Shown here piece by piece: positions 18,090 to 27,524 of a stretch of DNA of 64,000 nt. The position numbers and the translations under genes are program-made. Position 1 is the stretch's first letter, and each line of letters begins with the position of its first letter. Source of the DNA: Acidobacteriota bacterium. GTDB taxonomy: Bacteria > Acidobacteriota > Terriglobia > Bryobacterales > Bryobacteraceae. Location: NCBI GenBank assembly GCA_025350695.1, contig JANXXI010000338.1, positions 1 through 64,000 on the forward strand. Direction: 5' to 3'. The notes under the pieces are model-generated. The model ran no database searches, was not told the origin of the DNA, and saw only the letters and a program-made list of their open reading frames with translations.

Positions 18090-21000
18090 CTAAATTTCCT
18101 CGAACACGGAAAGCTTCGTCCACTTATCAAGCGCATTCGCCAACTGCTCCGGGCGGAACGGTTTTCCCAGGAAATCATCCATCCCCGCCTCAAAACATTG
18201 TTCGCGATGATGGGTCATTGCGTTGGCCGTCAAGGCCACAATCGGAGTCCTTCGCCCGCCTCGCTCAATCTCGCGTATCTTTTGCGTGGCTTCGTATCCA
18301 TCCATTTCCGGCATCTGGCAATCCATGAACACCATGTGGAAAGAGGACCGGCGGTAATGGTCGACTGCCTCTCGGCCGTTGTTGGCCACCGTCACATCAG
18401 CTCCTAACTTGCGAAGCATCGCTACCGCTACTTTTTGATTCACTAAGTTATCTTCCGCGAGCAACACCCGCCACTTGTTACTTACGGCTTGCGCCAGCGG
18501 CTGAAGCGAAGCGGCAGTTGAATCCGGCGACGGCCGATCTGCCGCCTCAGTCGATCTAAGCTCGACGAGCGAGCGAACTAAACTCGATATGCGGATTGGA
18601 CGCGAATGATTTAGCCACTCCGCTGGAGCTTTGAAATTTTCTTCCTTCGTGTTTGAGATGAGACAGACGCGCAGTTCCTGCCGCATCTCCTCAAACCAAT
18701 CCACTTCCCCAAACCCTTCAAGACGATCGTCGATTACAACCGTGCAAGGTCCCTGCTGTTCCCGCAAGACCTGCACCAAATCAAATACATTCGAAAATGC
18801 CTCAGCCCGGAATCCCGCCGCGTTCAGTTCATTTTTCAAGATTCGGGCGGCATCCAAGTGCGAGTAGCCCACCAAGGCCATGCCGCGGTTTACGTTGACC
18901 TCTGGCCGTACAGTCGAATTCGCCGCGTTGATCGGCATCCAGAATCCGAAAATCGAGCCCTCACCTGGCCGGCTTTCCACCTGGATTTCTCCACCCATCC
19001 CTTCCACCAATCGCTTGGAAATCGCTAATCCCAGCCCCGTGCCGCCATACTTGCGAGTATTCGAAGTGTCCACCTGCTGGAACTTATGGAACAACATCGC
19101 AATTTTCTCTTCGGCGATGCCAATGCCCGTATCGGCGACCGTGATCCGCAATCGGCCCTGCTGATAGGCGCATCCGATGAGTACATGACCCTTGGCCGTA
19201 AACTTGATCGCGTTGGACACCAGGTTCAGAACGATTTGCCGCACTCGAGTCGTATCGCCGGTAAGATCGGCTGGAACGCCCGGTGCTATTTCAAGCAGCA
19301 GTTCCAGATCCTTTTCATTCGCTTTGGGTCCGCAAAGCGTTACTACTTCTTCAAGGGTTCGCCGTAAATTGAAGGGAATACTTTCAAAATCAAGCTTGCC
19401 TGCTTCAATCTTTGAGAAGTCCAGCACGTCGTTTAGCAGCCCCAGCAGCGCATCGGCGGAGGTTCGAATGGTCTCGGCAAAATCGCGCTGTGCCGGATCA
19501 AGCGGCGTATCGGCCAGCAACGTAGTCATGCCGATGATGCCGTTCATCGGAGTACGCAGTTCGTGGCTGATCACCGCGAGGAATTCGCCCTTGGCCCGTG
19601 AAGCTGCTTCGGCCTTCTCTTTCGCTACCTCAAGATCCCGCGTGTATCGGATGCGCCCCACAATTAAGGTGACGGCTAAGTACAACACAATGCCGCTCAA
19701 CAGGATAAATGGAATCCAAAACATCGGCCTTTGATAGAAGGGCGGCACCGATTCAAAGGGCAGTGACTCAACGGGCGGATTGCTGCTCATTTGCAGCAGC
19801 TTTGCCTGTACTTCAATTCGGTGTGGCCCTGCCGGAGCCGAGGTCCACTCCGCAAGGCGGCCCAAGCCCCAATCACTCCAAGCCTGATCATCGAACCGGT
19901 ATCGCGTTAGTACTTTGTCCGGTACAAATTCACCCCAGTACGGAAGGGCTTCCCAGCGAAATCGCAGCTTGCCGCGTTCGTCCGCCAACTGCTCCAACCG
20001 GACGCGCGGCTGATGCTTCAACAGTGCGCTAATATGCAGAATGTAAGTGCCCCGCCCAAGGGACCCCACGTACACCTGTTGTTCTTCGACTAACAACGGC
20101 CATAGCGACAAGTTATCCAAACCGGAATCCATTTGAAACGAAAGCCAGGCGCCTTCCTCAAAAACAGACAGTCCCTTCTTCGTAGCCGCCCACAATCGCC
20201 CTTCCCGATCGGTCTTCACTTCAGCAACTTCATTCGACGGCAAGCCTTGCGCGGCGCCAAAGAAATGTACCTTATCGGTCTCATCGATATAGCCAACGCC
20301 ATTCGTTTTATCAGCGAACCATACGCGAGGCGCACCCGGCCGAATTCCTGGATCGGCGGTGACGCTATAAACGCCCCCATCCAGCAACTGATTGGTCCAT
20401 TGCCCTTCTTTCCACCGGCTCAGCCCCTCCGCCGTAGCGAACCAGTAAGAGCCGCTTCTATCCTCGGCGAACGAAAAGACCGCCTCCGATGGAAGCCCGT
20501 TCTCCTTGCCCCAACGGGTGAATTGACCTTCAATCCAGCGATATGCTCCTGCTTCCTTCGGCTTGCCATGAAGCGCGCCTTCGTGGCTTAGCAGCCATAG
20601 CCCGCCCTCGGAATCCCGGCGAATGCGATGTATGGGCTGATCCGTCAACCCGTCCTTGGCTCCGTATTGCCGCCATTGGCCTTTGAAGTAGCGGTAAGCT
20701 CCTCCGAAATGCGTGCCGCTAGAAATCCAAACCCCACCCTCCGTATCTTCGGCCAAACCGGTCACGCCCTGGGCTACATTGAAAAATTCAATGGAACCGT
20801 TCGCGTGGCGCACCTCGACGCTGCCGGCCGTACCCATCCACAAATCCCCATTCGAATGACGGAGAAATTCGTTGACTATGTTGCGATTCTCCGAATTGGG
20901 GTCCACCCAATGCGTCCATAGTCGAGTTGTGGAGCGGAAGCAGGCCAGGCCGTTTGAGGTGCCCACCCACAAATCGCCATTCGACCGGAACAAGGCGGAG

Positions 21001-21887
21001 GTAGCTAAACGGAACGGCCCAGGCACCGGCGACATTTCCTGCCAGTCGCCTTTATAGCGGTAGAGGATTTTGCCCGATTCAAACCCGGCTACTATGTCTC
21101 CATTCTGAGACACATCGCCGAAACGCAATTGGTCGGCGAAGGGTGGGATACGCCTGCCAAGTTTGCCCCCGGACATTTCCTGAAGACCCCGGGCGGACGC
21201 CGATTTGCGAACCCACACGAAGCCGTCCTCTTTCCTGTTGTATGAGGCAAACCCAAGTTCTTCGGTGCCGGGTTGACCCGCATGCTTCTTCCAACTTTTC
21301 CCAGTCCAGAGGTAAATCCCGTCGGCGGCATTCATCCAGGCGGACTGGCCGGAAGGCGCTAACAGAGCCGGCCCATCGGGCTTTGGAAGTGGGAAGCTGG
21401 ACGGCGCCGGTGTAACCTTTCCATCGTCGTAAACAAGAAGCTTCGATCCGACCTGGATCAGCAACGTTTTTTCACCCAGAGGAGCCGCGGACAAGATGTT
21501 CTCCCGGCCGGCTGCCAACAGGTTCACGCGCCTAAACCCCTGCCGGCCTCCTACATAGAAATAGCCGCTGCAGTTGAGCGCCACCTTGCCGTCTTGAAGC
21601 ACCCAGATTTGGCGCACGGATTCCTTGCAACTCAGACCTGATACGGCGGTCACCGTGTGCCAGGAATAGCCGTCGAACCAGGCGGCCCCTTCTTCGGTTC
21701 CGGCCCAGGTGATCTCTTCAGAATCTTCGACAATGGTGAGAATTGAATTGGACGGCAGACCGGAAGAAGTATTGAAACGAACCCAACGCCAATCGTCAAA
21801 GAACTGATTAAATTGGTCTTCGCGGGGGAAGGCGCAAAAAGACAGCACAAGACACAACAGGGCCAAGTGCTGACTTTTACGGATCAT
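18090..21887 (-). CDS. Hybrid sensor histidine kinase (propeller sensor, TM, HisKA, HATPase_c, degenerate REC, REC)
   Basis: Signal peptide, Reg_prop-like blades, Y_Y_Y-like region, [70 protein letters not shown]...[19 protein letters not shown]...[10 protein letters not shown]. Confidence 0.95.
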   Translation of the reverse strand: MIRKSQHLALLCLVLSFCAFPREDQFNQFFDDWRWVRFNTSSGLPSNSILTIVEDSEEITWAGTEEGAAWFDGYSWHTVTAVSGLSCKESVRQIWVLQDGKVALNCSGYFYVGGRQGFRRVNLLAAGRENILSAAPLGEKTLLIQVGSKLLVYDDGKVTPAPSSFPLPKPDGPALLAPSGQSAWMNAADGIYLWTGKSWKKHAGQPGTEELGFASYNRKEDGFVWVRKSASARGLQEMSGGKLGRRIPPFADQLRFGDVSQNGDIVAGFESGKILYRYKGDWQEMSPVPGPFRLATSALFRSNGDLWVGTSNGLACFRSTTRLWTHWVDPNSENRNIVNEFLRHSNGDLWMGTAGSVEVRHANGSIEFFNVAQGVTGLAEDTEGGVWISSGTHFGGAYRYFKGQWRQYGAKDGLTDQPIHRIRRDSEGGLWLLSHEGALHGKPKEAGAYRWIEGQFTRWGKENGLPSEAVFSFAEDRSGSYWFATAEGLSRWKEGQWTNQLLDGGVYSVTADPGIRPGAPRVWFADKTNGVGYIDETDKVHFFGAAQGLPSNEVAEVKTDREGRLWAATKKGLSVFEEGAWLSFQMDSGLDNLSLWPLLVEEQQVYVGSLGRGTYILHISALLKHQPRVRLEQLADERGKLRFRWEALPYWGEFVPDKVLTRYRFDDQAWSDWGLGRLAEWTSAPAGPHRIEVQAKLLQMSSNPPVESLPFESVPPFYQRPMFWIPFILLSGIVLYLAVTLIVGRIRYTRDLEVAKEKAEAASRAKGEFLAVISHELRTPMNGIIGMTTLLADTPLDPAQRDFAETIRTSADALLGLLNDVLDFSKIEAGKLDFESIPFNLRRTLEEVVTLCGPKANEKDLELLLEIAPGVPADLTGDTTRVRQIVLNLVSNAIKFTAKGHVLIGCAYQQGRLRITVADTGIGIAEEKIAMLFHKFQQVDTSNTRKYGGTGLGLAISKRLVEGMGGEIQVESRPGEGSIFGFWMPINAANSTVRPEVNVNRGMALVGYSHLDAARILKNELNAAGFRAEAFSNVFDLVQVLREQQGPCTVVIDDRLEGFGEVDWFEEMRQELRVCLISNTKEENFKAPAEWLNHSRPIRISSLVRSLVELRSTEAADRPSPDSTAASLQPLAQAVSNKWRVLLAEDNLVNQKVAVAMLRKLGADVTVANNGREAVDHYRRSSFHMVFMDCQMPEMDGYEATQKIREIERGGRRTPIVALTANAMTHHREQCFEAGMDDFLGKPFRPEQLANALDKWTKLSVFEEI

Positions 21888-22019
21888 GTACCACCATCGG
21901 AGGAAGCGGTAGGGATCTTTGCTGGGTTGAAAACCTAGATGGGGTAGGAGGTGTTACTTAGAGGAAAGGATGGTGTCCTTGAGTTGCGATGGATAGGACT
22001 GGCGCGCAGCGTGCGTGCA

Positions 22020-22207
22020 GGCGCACTTGTGCCTGGGGCGTGAGTCTTTGCATTTTGAAATGTTCGCGCCAGCGGGCCGCACTTGCTTCAACTGGAAGGC
22101 CGCCAACCAAAACGGCCTGCTTGATTTGCCAAGCTAACGGCGCTGGTTCCCCAACCTGCGCCGCCTATCCAATGATTCCACCTGTACAACCCGCTGAACA
22201 CGATTGA
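22020..22207 (-). repeat. Dispersed repeat copy 1
   Basis: Shares CACTTGTGCCTGGGGCGTGAG and CGCCTATCCAATGATTCC with copy 2 (40128-40300), and GGTTGGGGAACC...GGTTGGCGGC..TTCAGT.GAAGC...CCCGCTGGC with copy 3 (44427-44615). Confidence 0.8.
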
Positions 22208-22687
22208 AAAACAACAACTCGAACTGTTCGAGACCGTCTGCCTTGGAAGACAAACGGTTTTTGTTTGAAGAGTAGTCCGGGCCCGGATTCGCTCTCTGGA
22301 TATAAGTTACTACGGTGGGTTGGTGGAGTGGATTTCTTTGCAGGCGTTAAGTGGTTGAGGGATGGGGAGATATAAATGTGTGGTGCGCGGTGATTCGAGA
22401 AATCGCCTTTCGATTTAAGTGAAATAGAATCAAGTATTCTGGTTACATGTCTCCTCTGCTGCCTCTTTCCGGCAGCATTCTGATGAAATGCCTTAGGTCG
22501 AGGATAGTCAACTTGCGGCCTTGCTGAGCACCGTTGTTCAGAACATGCCGCGTTACACAATGTACGATGAACGGCATATCCTAAACGTTGCGGGCTGGAC
22601 GTAACGGCTATTTTGGGGACAAAGCTTGATACACGAAGCGGTGGAAATCTGAAGCTTTTATCACGGAGGCGGGTTCGGCGGATCGAG

Positions 22688-22897
22688 TTAGTTTTCCTCA
22701 ACGAGTTCGAAGTGCGAGAGCTCGGGGATTGGGTCACCATCGTCGCGCATTGCTGAAGGATGCATTTCCATCGCCTTAGCCATTCGCTGTCTGGTTTCTT
22801 CCAGGCTGCGGCCGGTGGCTACGCAACCCGGCAGGACGGGCGCGTAAGCGCCGTACCCAGTGGTGGACTTTTCATAGAGGACCAGGAACTTGTTCAT
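22688..22897 (-). CDS. HicB-like antitoxin, no adjacent HicA seen
   Basis: KFLVLYEKSTTGYGAYAPVLPGCVATGRSLEETRQRMAKAMEMHPSAMRDDGDPIPE. Confidence 0.85.
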   Translation of the reverse strand: MNKFLVLYEKSTTGYGAYAPVLPGCVATGRSLEETRQRMAKAMEMHPSAMRDDGDPIPELSHFELVEEN

Positions 22898-23039
22898 TAA
22901 TTAAATATCAGCTTGTTTAGCTCGTTTCATTGTAGACTTCTGCGTCTTCGGGGGCATCTCGTCTGATTCGTGTCCGGCGACACTTACTTTTCCAGGCTTG
23001 ACTAAAGGCTAGCGTTTGGTCCGTGGTATGGTATTCGAT

Positions 23040-23303
23040 ATGGCGACCACCAAAATCACTATTACGGTTCCCCAAGAGCAAGTTGTGGAAATATGCGCCT
23101 TGGTCGCAGCCGGTCGCGCGACCAGCACTTCCGCTTTCGTAAAGCATGCAGTTTCCATTGCGCTTTCCGACGCGGCGGGCTGGAGGGAGATGCTGGACGA
23201 CGCTCTTACCCAAACAGGAGGACCATTAAGCGACAAGGAGCGCGCATGGGCCGACGGCATTCTGGCGCCAAAGAAGAATGTGCGGAAAAGGAAGGCGGCT
23301 TGA
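23040..23303 (+). CDS. Type II antitoxin (ribbon-helix-helix-like), VapB-like
   Basis: MATTKITITVPQEQVVEICALVAAGRATSTSAFVKHAVSIALSDAAGWREMLDDAL; overlaps the downstream PIN gene. Confidence 0.75.
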   Translation: MATTKITITVPQEQVVEICALVAAGRATSTSAFVKHAVSIALSDAAGWREMLDDALTQTGGPLSDKERAWADGILAPKKNVRKRKAA

Positions 23304-23677
23304 GCGGCATTACTTTCGATGCGGGCGGTCTGATCGCGTTGGACCGGAATGATCGCAAGGTGATTGCGCTGCTGGCCCGCGCCGCTGAACGCGGTCTTCG
23401 CGCCACGATTCCAGCAACAGCATTGGCGCAGGCAATTCGTAACCCTGCAAGGCAAGCCCGTCTGCGGCGTTTGATGAGGCAGAGCAGCACGGATTTGGTT
23501 GCATTGGATGGGCCGGACGCAACGGCGGTTGGCCTATTGCTTGCGCGAAGTGGCACTGCGGATATCGTCGATGCCCACGTCGCCGTTTGCGCCCAGCGAA
23601 CTGGTCAAGCTGTCGTCACCAGCGATCCAGGCGATCTCAGGCGTCTCTTGCCGGGCTTGCGGTTGGTCGTCGTTTAA
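23300..23677 (+). CDS. PIN-domain toxin, VapC-like
   Basis: TTG start overlapping the antitoxin stop (TTGA): LSGITFDAGGLIALDRNDRKVIALLARA...IPATALAQAIRN...TADIVDAHVAVCAQRTGQAVVTSDPGDLRRLL (acidic PIN residues D, D..D, D). Confidence 0.8.
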   Translation: MSGITFDAGGLIALDRNDRKVIALLARAAERGLRATIPATALAQAIRNPARQARLRRLMRQSSTDLVALDGPDATAVGLLLARSGTADIVDAHVAVCAQRTGQAVVTSDPGDLRRLLPGLRLVVV

Positions 23678-23759
23678 CGCTGGAAGGTGTTGAGGACTCG
23701 CGAAGCGACACAAGCACCTTGCTAGACTCCACGAGCGGGTCAATCATTATACTTATATT

Positions 23760-23911
23760 ATGACCCTCAAACTCCTCGCGCCGTCGGCACTAGCACTGGA
23801 TTGATTCTGCCCAAGGAACTACTCGCCCAGTTGGGATGGAAGGGTTCGCCGGCCTCAATCGTCACATGTCCCGGCTCCAGAGCGGTAATCACCGGTGGAT
23901 CGGAGGGCTGA
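23760..23911 (+). pseudogene. AbrB/MazE-type antitoxin relic with frameshift
   Basis: ATG 23760 reads MTLKLLA..., then another frame reads VGTSTGLILPKELLAQLGWKGSPASIVTCPGSRAVITGGSEG* (cf. MazE-like 'GNSxGVxLPKExLxxL'). Confidence 0.7.
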
Positions 23912-24229
23912 AAGACTAATCACTGCCGGGTCGCTTGACGTCCAGGTTAATCCGCCTGGTGGCATTTGATGGCTTGGATCGTACGCAAGCTGCGTGGTGC
24001 TGCCGCCTGACTCAGGTACGGTGAAAGTTAGTTAGTGCCTTGCTCTCTACATACCGCCCTGTGAATTCGCGCAATGCCCGTTACCGTGGCGGCCCCGACA
24101 GCCTGGGTGACGATTTCATTCCGTGATCCATAAGATTTCGCTTGCGGGGCACAACGTGGCGTATAATTTAAAGGTCCCACCCGCGTAGACGGAGCATCCT
24201 ACAGAAAGTACAATCGGTATCCTGAAACC

Positions 24230-25279
24230 TTGCAAATAAAAGCTGTTACCTTAAAGGCTCCTTCAAAGCTCATTACAAACGATTTTATTCTCTCGATAAT
24301 CGAAGAGGTGAATGTCGGCCTTCCCCGAAGCGAAGTCCTAACTTATTGCAAACAGTTGGAAGCTCTTTTTGCTAGAGCCGGTTCCAAGACGCGATATGTA
24401 AGGGACCGCGAAAACGGTGAAACCGCTCAAGTTCTTATGCAGCAGGCTGTACGGGATGCGATCACCAAATCCGGCGTGGCGCCGGAAGAGATCGATTTGA
24501 TGATCTTCTGCGGCGTGGGCCGCGGTTTCCTTGAGCCATCAAACGCCGCATTCCTGAGCCACAGCCTGGGGTTGAAATGTGAATTTTTCGATGTCGCCGA
24601 CGCGTGCATGAGCTGGGTCCGGTCCCTGCATTTGGCCTATCAGTTGTTGAAGGGCGGCGATCGCTACCGGAACATCCTAATTGTGAACGGTGAATTCACC
24701 ACCTACGAATTCGGCATTCCTGATATTTTCAAGATTAACTCGGCCGAGCAGTTGCGCTACTCCTTCCCGGCCATGACCATCGGCGAGGCAGCCACGGCCA
24801 CCGTTGTGGGTCCTTCCGATAAGCAGTGGAGTTTCAAGTTCCGCACCGACGCTTCCTATGCCCACCTCTGCACACTTACGCTGCCCGGTGCAAGCGACTA
24901 CGCCGGCCAGCACGACAGCATTGGTATTAATGGACTGTTGCGATTGGTCTCCTTCGGTAAGCAATTGACGTATCATGCGTTACGTCAGATGCTGGATTTT
25001 GCGATGGATAATTACGATTTCGCCGAACTCGCCAAGATCGACATTTGCTTTCCGCATGCGCCGAGTGACCCGGTAGTAGCCGCCGCCGCCCGCCGCTTGA
25101 GGCTAGGCGACCGACTGTATTCGAACCTCTTTTCGCGCTACGGCAATTTGATCTCCGCCTCAATCCCCGCCGCGATGTCGCTCGCCATCGACGAAGGGAG
25201 ATTAGTCAGAGGGAACCGCGTGGTTATGTGCCCTGCCAGCGCTGGAATTTCGCTCGGCTTAGTCGACGGCGTTTACTAG
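24230..25279 (+). CDS. 3-oxoacyl-ACP synthase III (FabH/KAS III)-like protein
   Basis: APEEIDLMIFCGVGRGFLEPSNAAFLSHSLGLKCEFFDVADACMSWVRSLHLAYQLL (active-site Cys), FPHAPSD (His), SRYGNLISASIPAAM (Asn). Confidence 0.82.
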   Translation: MQIKAVTLKAPSKLITNDFILSIIEEVNVGLPRSEVLTYCKQLEALFARAGSKTRYVRDRENGETAQVLMQQAVRDAITKSGVAPEEIDLMIFCGVGRGFLEPSNAAFLSHSLGLKCEFFDVADACMSWVRSLHLAYQLLKGGDRYRNILIVNGEFTTYEFGIPDIFKINSAEQLRYSFPAMTIGEAATATVVGPSDKQWSFKFRTDASYAHLCTLTLPGASDYAGQHDSIGINGLLRLVSFGKQLTYHALRQMLDFAMDNYDFAELAKIDICFPHAPSDPVVAAAARRLRLGDRLYSNLFSRYGNLISASIPAAMSLAIDEGRLVRGNRVVMCPASAGISLGLVDGVY

Positions 25280-25288
25280 TTCAAACCG

Positions 25289-26143
25289 CTACTGGTACAC
25301 GCACCTCTTATCGTCGCGATTCAGGTGGTATGTTTTGAAGTTCTTCGCCTTCGAATCCATGCAGCCTGTTAAATTCAGCAGTTCTACGTCCTTGAACTCA
25401 ACCGGCTGGCTCTCCGCCTGCAACGCAATGTAGCCCTCGCTCAAAACTGTTCCGTCTTTCTTGAACTCGGGATTGTAGCCGTTAGCCACCCCGCCGCCGA
25501 TCATCGGTTTTTCGTACAACAACACTAGTCGGCCTTCCGCCATCTGCCTAACGAACCCGGAACCCAACACTTCTAGTTCAACAGCCACCCACTCCTCATT
25601 TTTGTAGATTTTCGACGTCGAATTGGTACAGTGCGCTTTCACCATTTCACCGCCGCGGTGAATCTCCGTACCTGGTGTGCAGACGTTCATTGTGGTGCGG
25701 CCGCCCGCTAGAAGCTGAGCCTCGACAGAGATTGGCCAATCCTGGTCTTTTAGTATTGATTCTGGGGGCTGTGAATGGAACATGATGCCGCTATTCAACT
25801 TTGCGTAAGTCGGGCCGCCCTTGGCCTGCTCGCCGAAGAAGCGGTATTTCAAACGGACGCGAAAGTGGGATAGTTTCTGCTTGTAGAAGAGGTGTCCGAA
25901 GCGCGCGCCGAACTCGTCGTACTTGTCGTACATGACACGCAGCAGCCCGTTTTCCACACGGAAAGTATCCGCATAATTATCGCCGACTTCGTGATGAGCG
26001 AACTTCACGGCCCATCCGTCCAGGTTCTTGCCGTTGAAAATGGATTGCCAATCTTCGCGATTTGGATCGGCCGGTTGGGCGAGTAGGGGAATTGCAACCA
26101 TAGCTGCGACCAAGTGACGAGTGTGGAAGGGCATTTTTATCAT
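25289..26143 (-). CDS. DUF1080 (3-keto-disaccharide hydrolase) domain protein
   Basis: WQSIFNGKNLDGWAVKFAHHEVGDNYADTFRVENGLLRVMYDKY...NSGIMFHSQPPE...GYIALQAESQPVEFKDVELLNL. Confidence 0.9.
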   Translation of the reverse strand: MIKMPFHTRHLVAAMVAIPLLAQPADPNREDWQSIFNGKNLDGWAVKFAHHEVGDNYADTFRVENGLLRVMYDKYDEFGARFGHLFYKQKLSHFRVRLKYRFFGEQAKGGPTYAKLNSGIMFHSQPPESILKDQDWPISVEAQLLAGGRTTMNVCTPGTEIHRGGEMVKAHCTNSTSKIYKNEEWVAVELEVLGSGFVRQMAEGRLVLLYEKPMIGGGVANGYNPEFKKDGTVLSEGYIALQAESQPVEFKDVELLNLTGCMDSKAKNFKTYHLNRDDKRCVYQ

Positions 26144-26180
26144 TGTAAGCGAAGATCGGCATCGGGTTTTCAGTTTGCTA

Positions 26181-26209
26181 TTGACAGCAGTCTTATGCTG
26201 TCTTATAAT
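26181..26209 (+). promoter_or_regulatory. Consensus sigma70 promoter with embedded inverted repeat driving vapBC 2
   Basis: TTGACA (26181-26186), 17 bp, TATAAT (26204-26209). Perfect inverted repeat GACAGCA-N6-TGCTGTC (26183-26202). ATG at 26217. Confidence 0.85.
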
Positions 26210-26216
26210 TCATATT

Positions 26217-26495
26217 ATGAATGCAACGGCCACGCAACTCGCGAGAACTACCGAGCACCTGACAGTTCGAGGTATCCCTGCTGCACTTGCCTCCGCGCTT
26301 GAGCAGGAAAAGCGCCAAAGCGGACTTTCCTTGAACCAGACTGTAATTAACCTGCTTAGTCAAAGCCTGGGCGTTCGAGGGACCCGCAGCAACGGCTTAG
26401 CGAAGATGGCCGGGACGTGGAGCGAGCAGGATCAACGGGAATTCAACGAAGCCACCACGACAATGAACGAGATCGACCCGGATCTCTGGAAGTGA
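26217..26495 (+). CDS. Type II antitoxin, VapB/Arc-like
   Basis: TEHLTVRGIPAALASALEQEKRQSGLSLNQTVINLLSQSLGVRG (RHH-like) followed by WSEQDQREFNEATTTMNEIDPDLWK; overlaps the toxin start. Confidence 0.82.
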   Translation: MNATATQLARTTEHLTVRGIPAALASALEQEKRQSGLSLNQTVINLLSQSLGVRGTRSNGLAKMAGTWSEQDQREFNEATTTMNEIDPDLWK

Positions 26496-26914
26496 GCCGT
26501 TATTGCCTTGACACCAGCGCCTACAGCAATTTCAAGCGCGGTGAGCCTCGGGTTATTGAGCTTTTGGACAAAGCATCCTGGATCGGAGTTCCTTCCATCG
26601 TTCTTGGCGAACTTGCGGCTGGGTTTGAAAAGGGCAGTCATCGCGATAGGAATTTCGCTGAGATGGAAGAGTTCCTCGAAGCTCCGGTTATCCAAGTGCT
26701 TCCACTCGACAAGGAAGCCGCGTTCATTTTCGGAGTGTTGGTTAAGAAGCTGAAAGACCTTGGAAGGCCGATTCCCACCAACGACATTTGGATCTCCGCA
26801 ATTTGTGCGGCTTGCGGGGCGACCTTGATCACCTACGATGATCACTTCCGAAACGTTGAGCGTATTGGGGTGGTCGTCCTCGAAGCCCCGGCGCAGAAAT
26901 TGACGGCCAAATAA
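26492..26914 (+). CDS. PIN-domain toxin VapC
   Basis: GTG start overlapping the antitoxin stop (GTGA): SRYCLDTSAYSNFKRGEP...VPSIVLGELAAGFEKG...PTNDIWISAICAACGATLITYDDHFRNVERI. Confidence 0.92.
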   Translation: MSRYCLDTSAYSNFKRGEPRVIELLDKASWIGVPSIVLGELAAGFEKGSHRDRNFAEMEEFLEAPVIQVLPLDKEAAFIFGVLVKKLKDLGRPIPTNDIWISAICAACGATLITYDDHFRNVERIGVVVLEAPAQKLTAK

Positions 26915-26921
26915 CTGGCGC

Positions 26922-27524
26922 CTACTGTGCCGTCGGCTCAAATGCCCACGTCGGTGGAGTAATTCCCTTCGACCGTAAATAACTCACCAGTTGGCCACGA
27001 TGGTGCGCCGTGTGCATATACGCCCGCATAAACAAGTCGGTCCCATTGTGCGGCTTGATCCGTGAATTGAATTGCAGGTCCTTGCGGAGCATATCCTTCT
27101 CCTCCAGAGCCGATAACACGTCGGTCAAATAGTCAAACGAAGCTACCAGGTAAGCGCGGATCGATGCCTTGCCGCTCGCTGTTGGCGCGGTCGGAGCCGC
27201 TTTGATTTTGAACGCCGTCATATAAGCATCGTTGGCCCTGCCGATATGAACCAGTTGTTCCCCGAAGCTCCTTTGCGCCGGTACAGGTTTGAAATCAAAG
27301 GCCTCGGCCGGCATCGCATCGCACACGGCCAGCGTATAATCTTTGGTCACCTTCCAGTGTTTCAGAAAGCTATCGCGCCACTCGCGCGCAAACTGGTCTT
27401 TCCATTCGCCGGCCTCGGTCAGCGTAATCGCCGAAAGCAGAAATAGGATCTTGATTAGCATATCGCCTGCCATGCTAACACGCTTGCACGGGTTTCGATA
27501 AGATGAGAACACGATGACCCTCAC
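26922..27524 (-). CDS. DinB family protein
   Basis: KVTKDYTLAVCDAMPAEAFDFKPVPAQRSFGEQLVHIGRAND...AYMHTAHHRGQLVSYLRSKGITPP. Confidence 0.9.
   Translation of the reverse strand: MRVIVFSSYRNPCKRVSMAGDMLIKILFLLSAITLTEAGEWKDQFAREWRDSFLKHWKVTKDYTLAVCDAMPAEAFDFKPVPAQRSFGEQLVHIGRANDAYMTAFKIKAAPTAPTASGKASIRAYLVASFDYLTDVLSALEEKDMLRKDLQFNSRIKPHNGTDLFMRAYMHTAHHRGQLVSYLRSKGITPPTWAFEPTAQ

Noticed and set aside
22165-22740. 191-aa minus ORF between the histidine kinase and HicB
   Set aside because: No recognisable motif; overlaps repeat copy 1 and the start of the HicB region. More likely non-coding.
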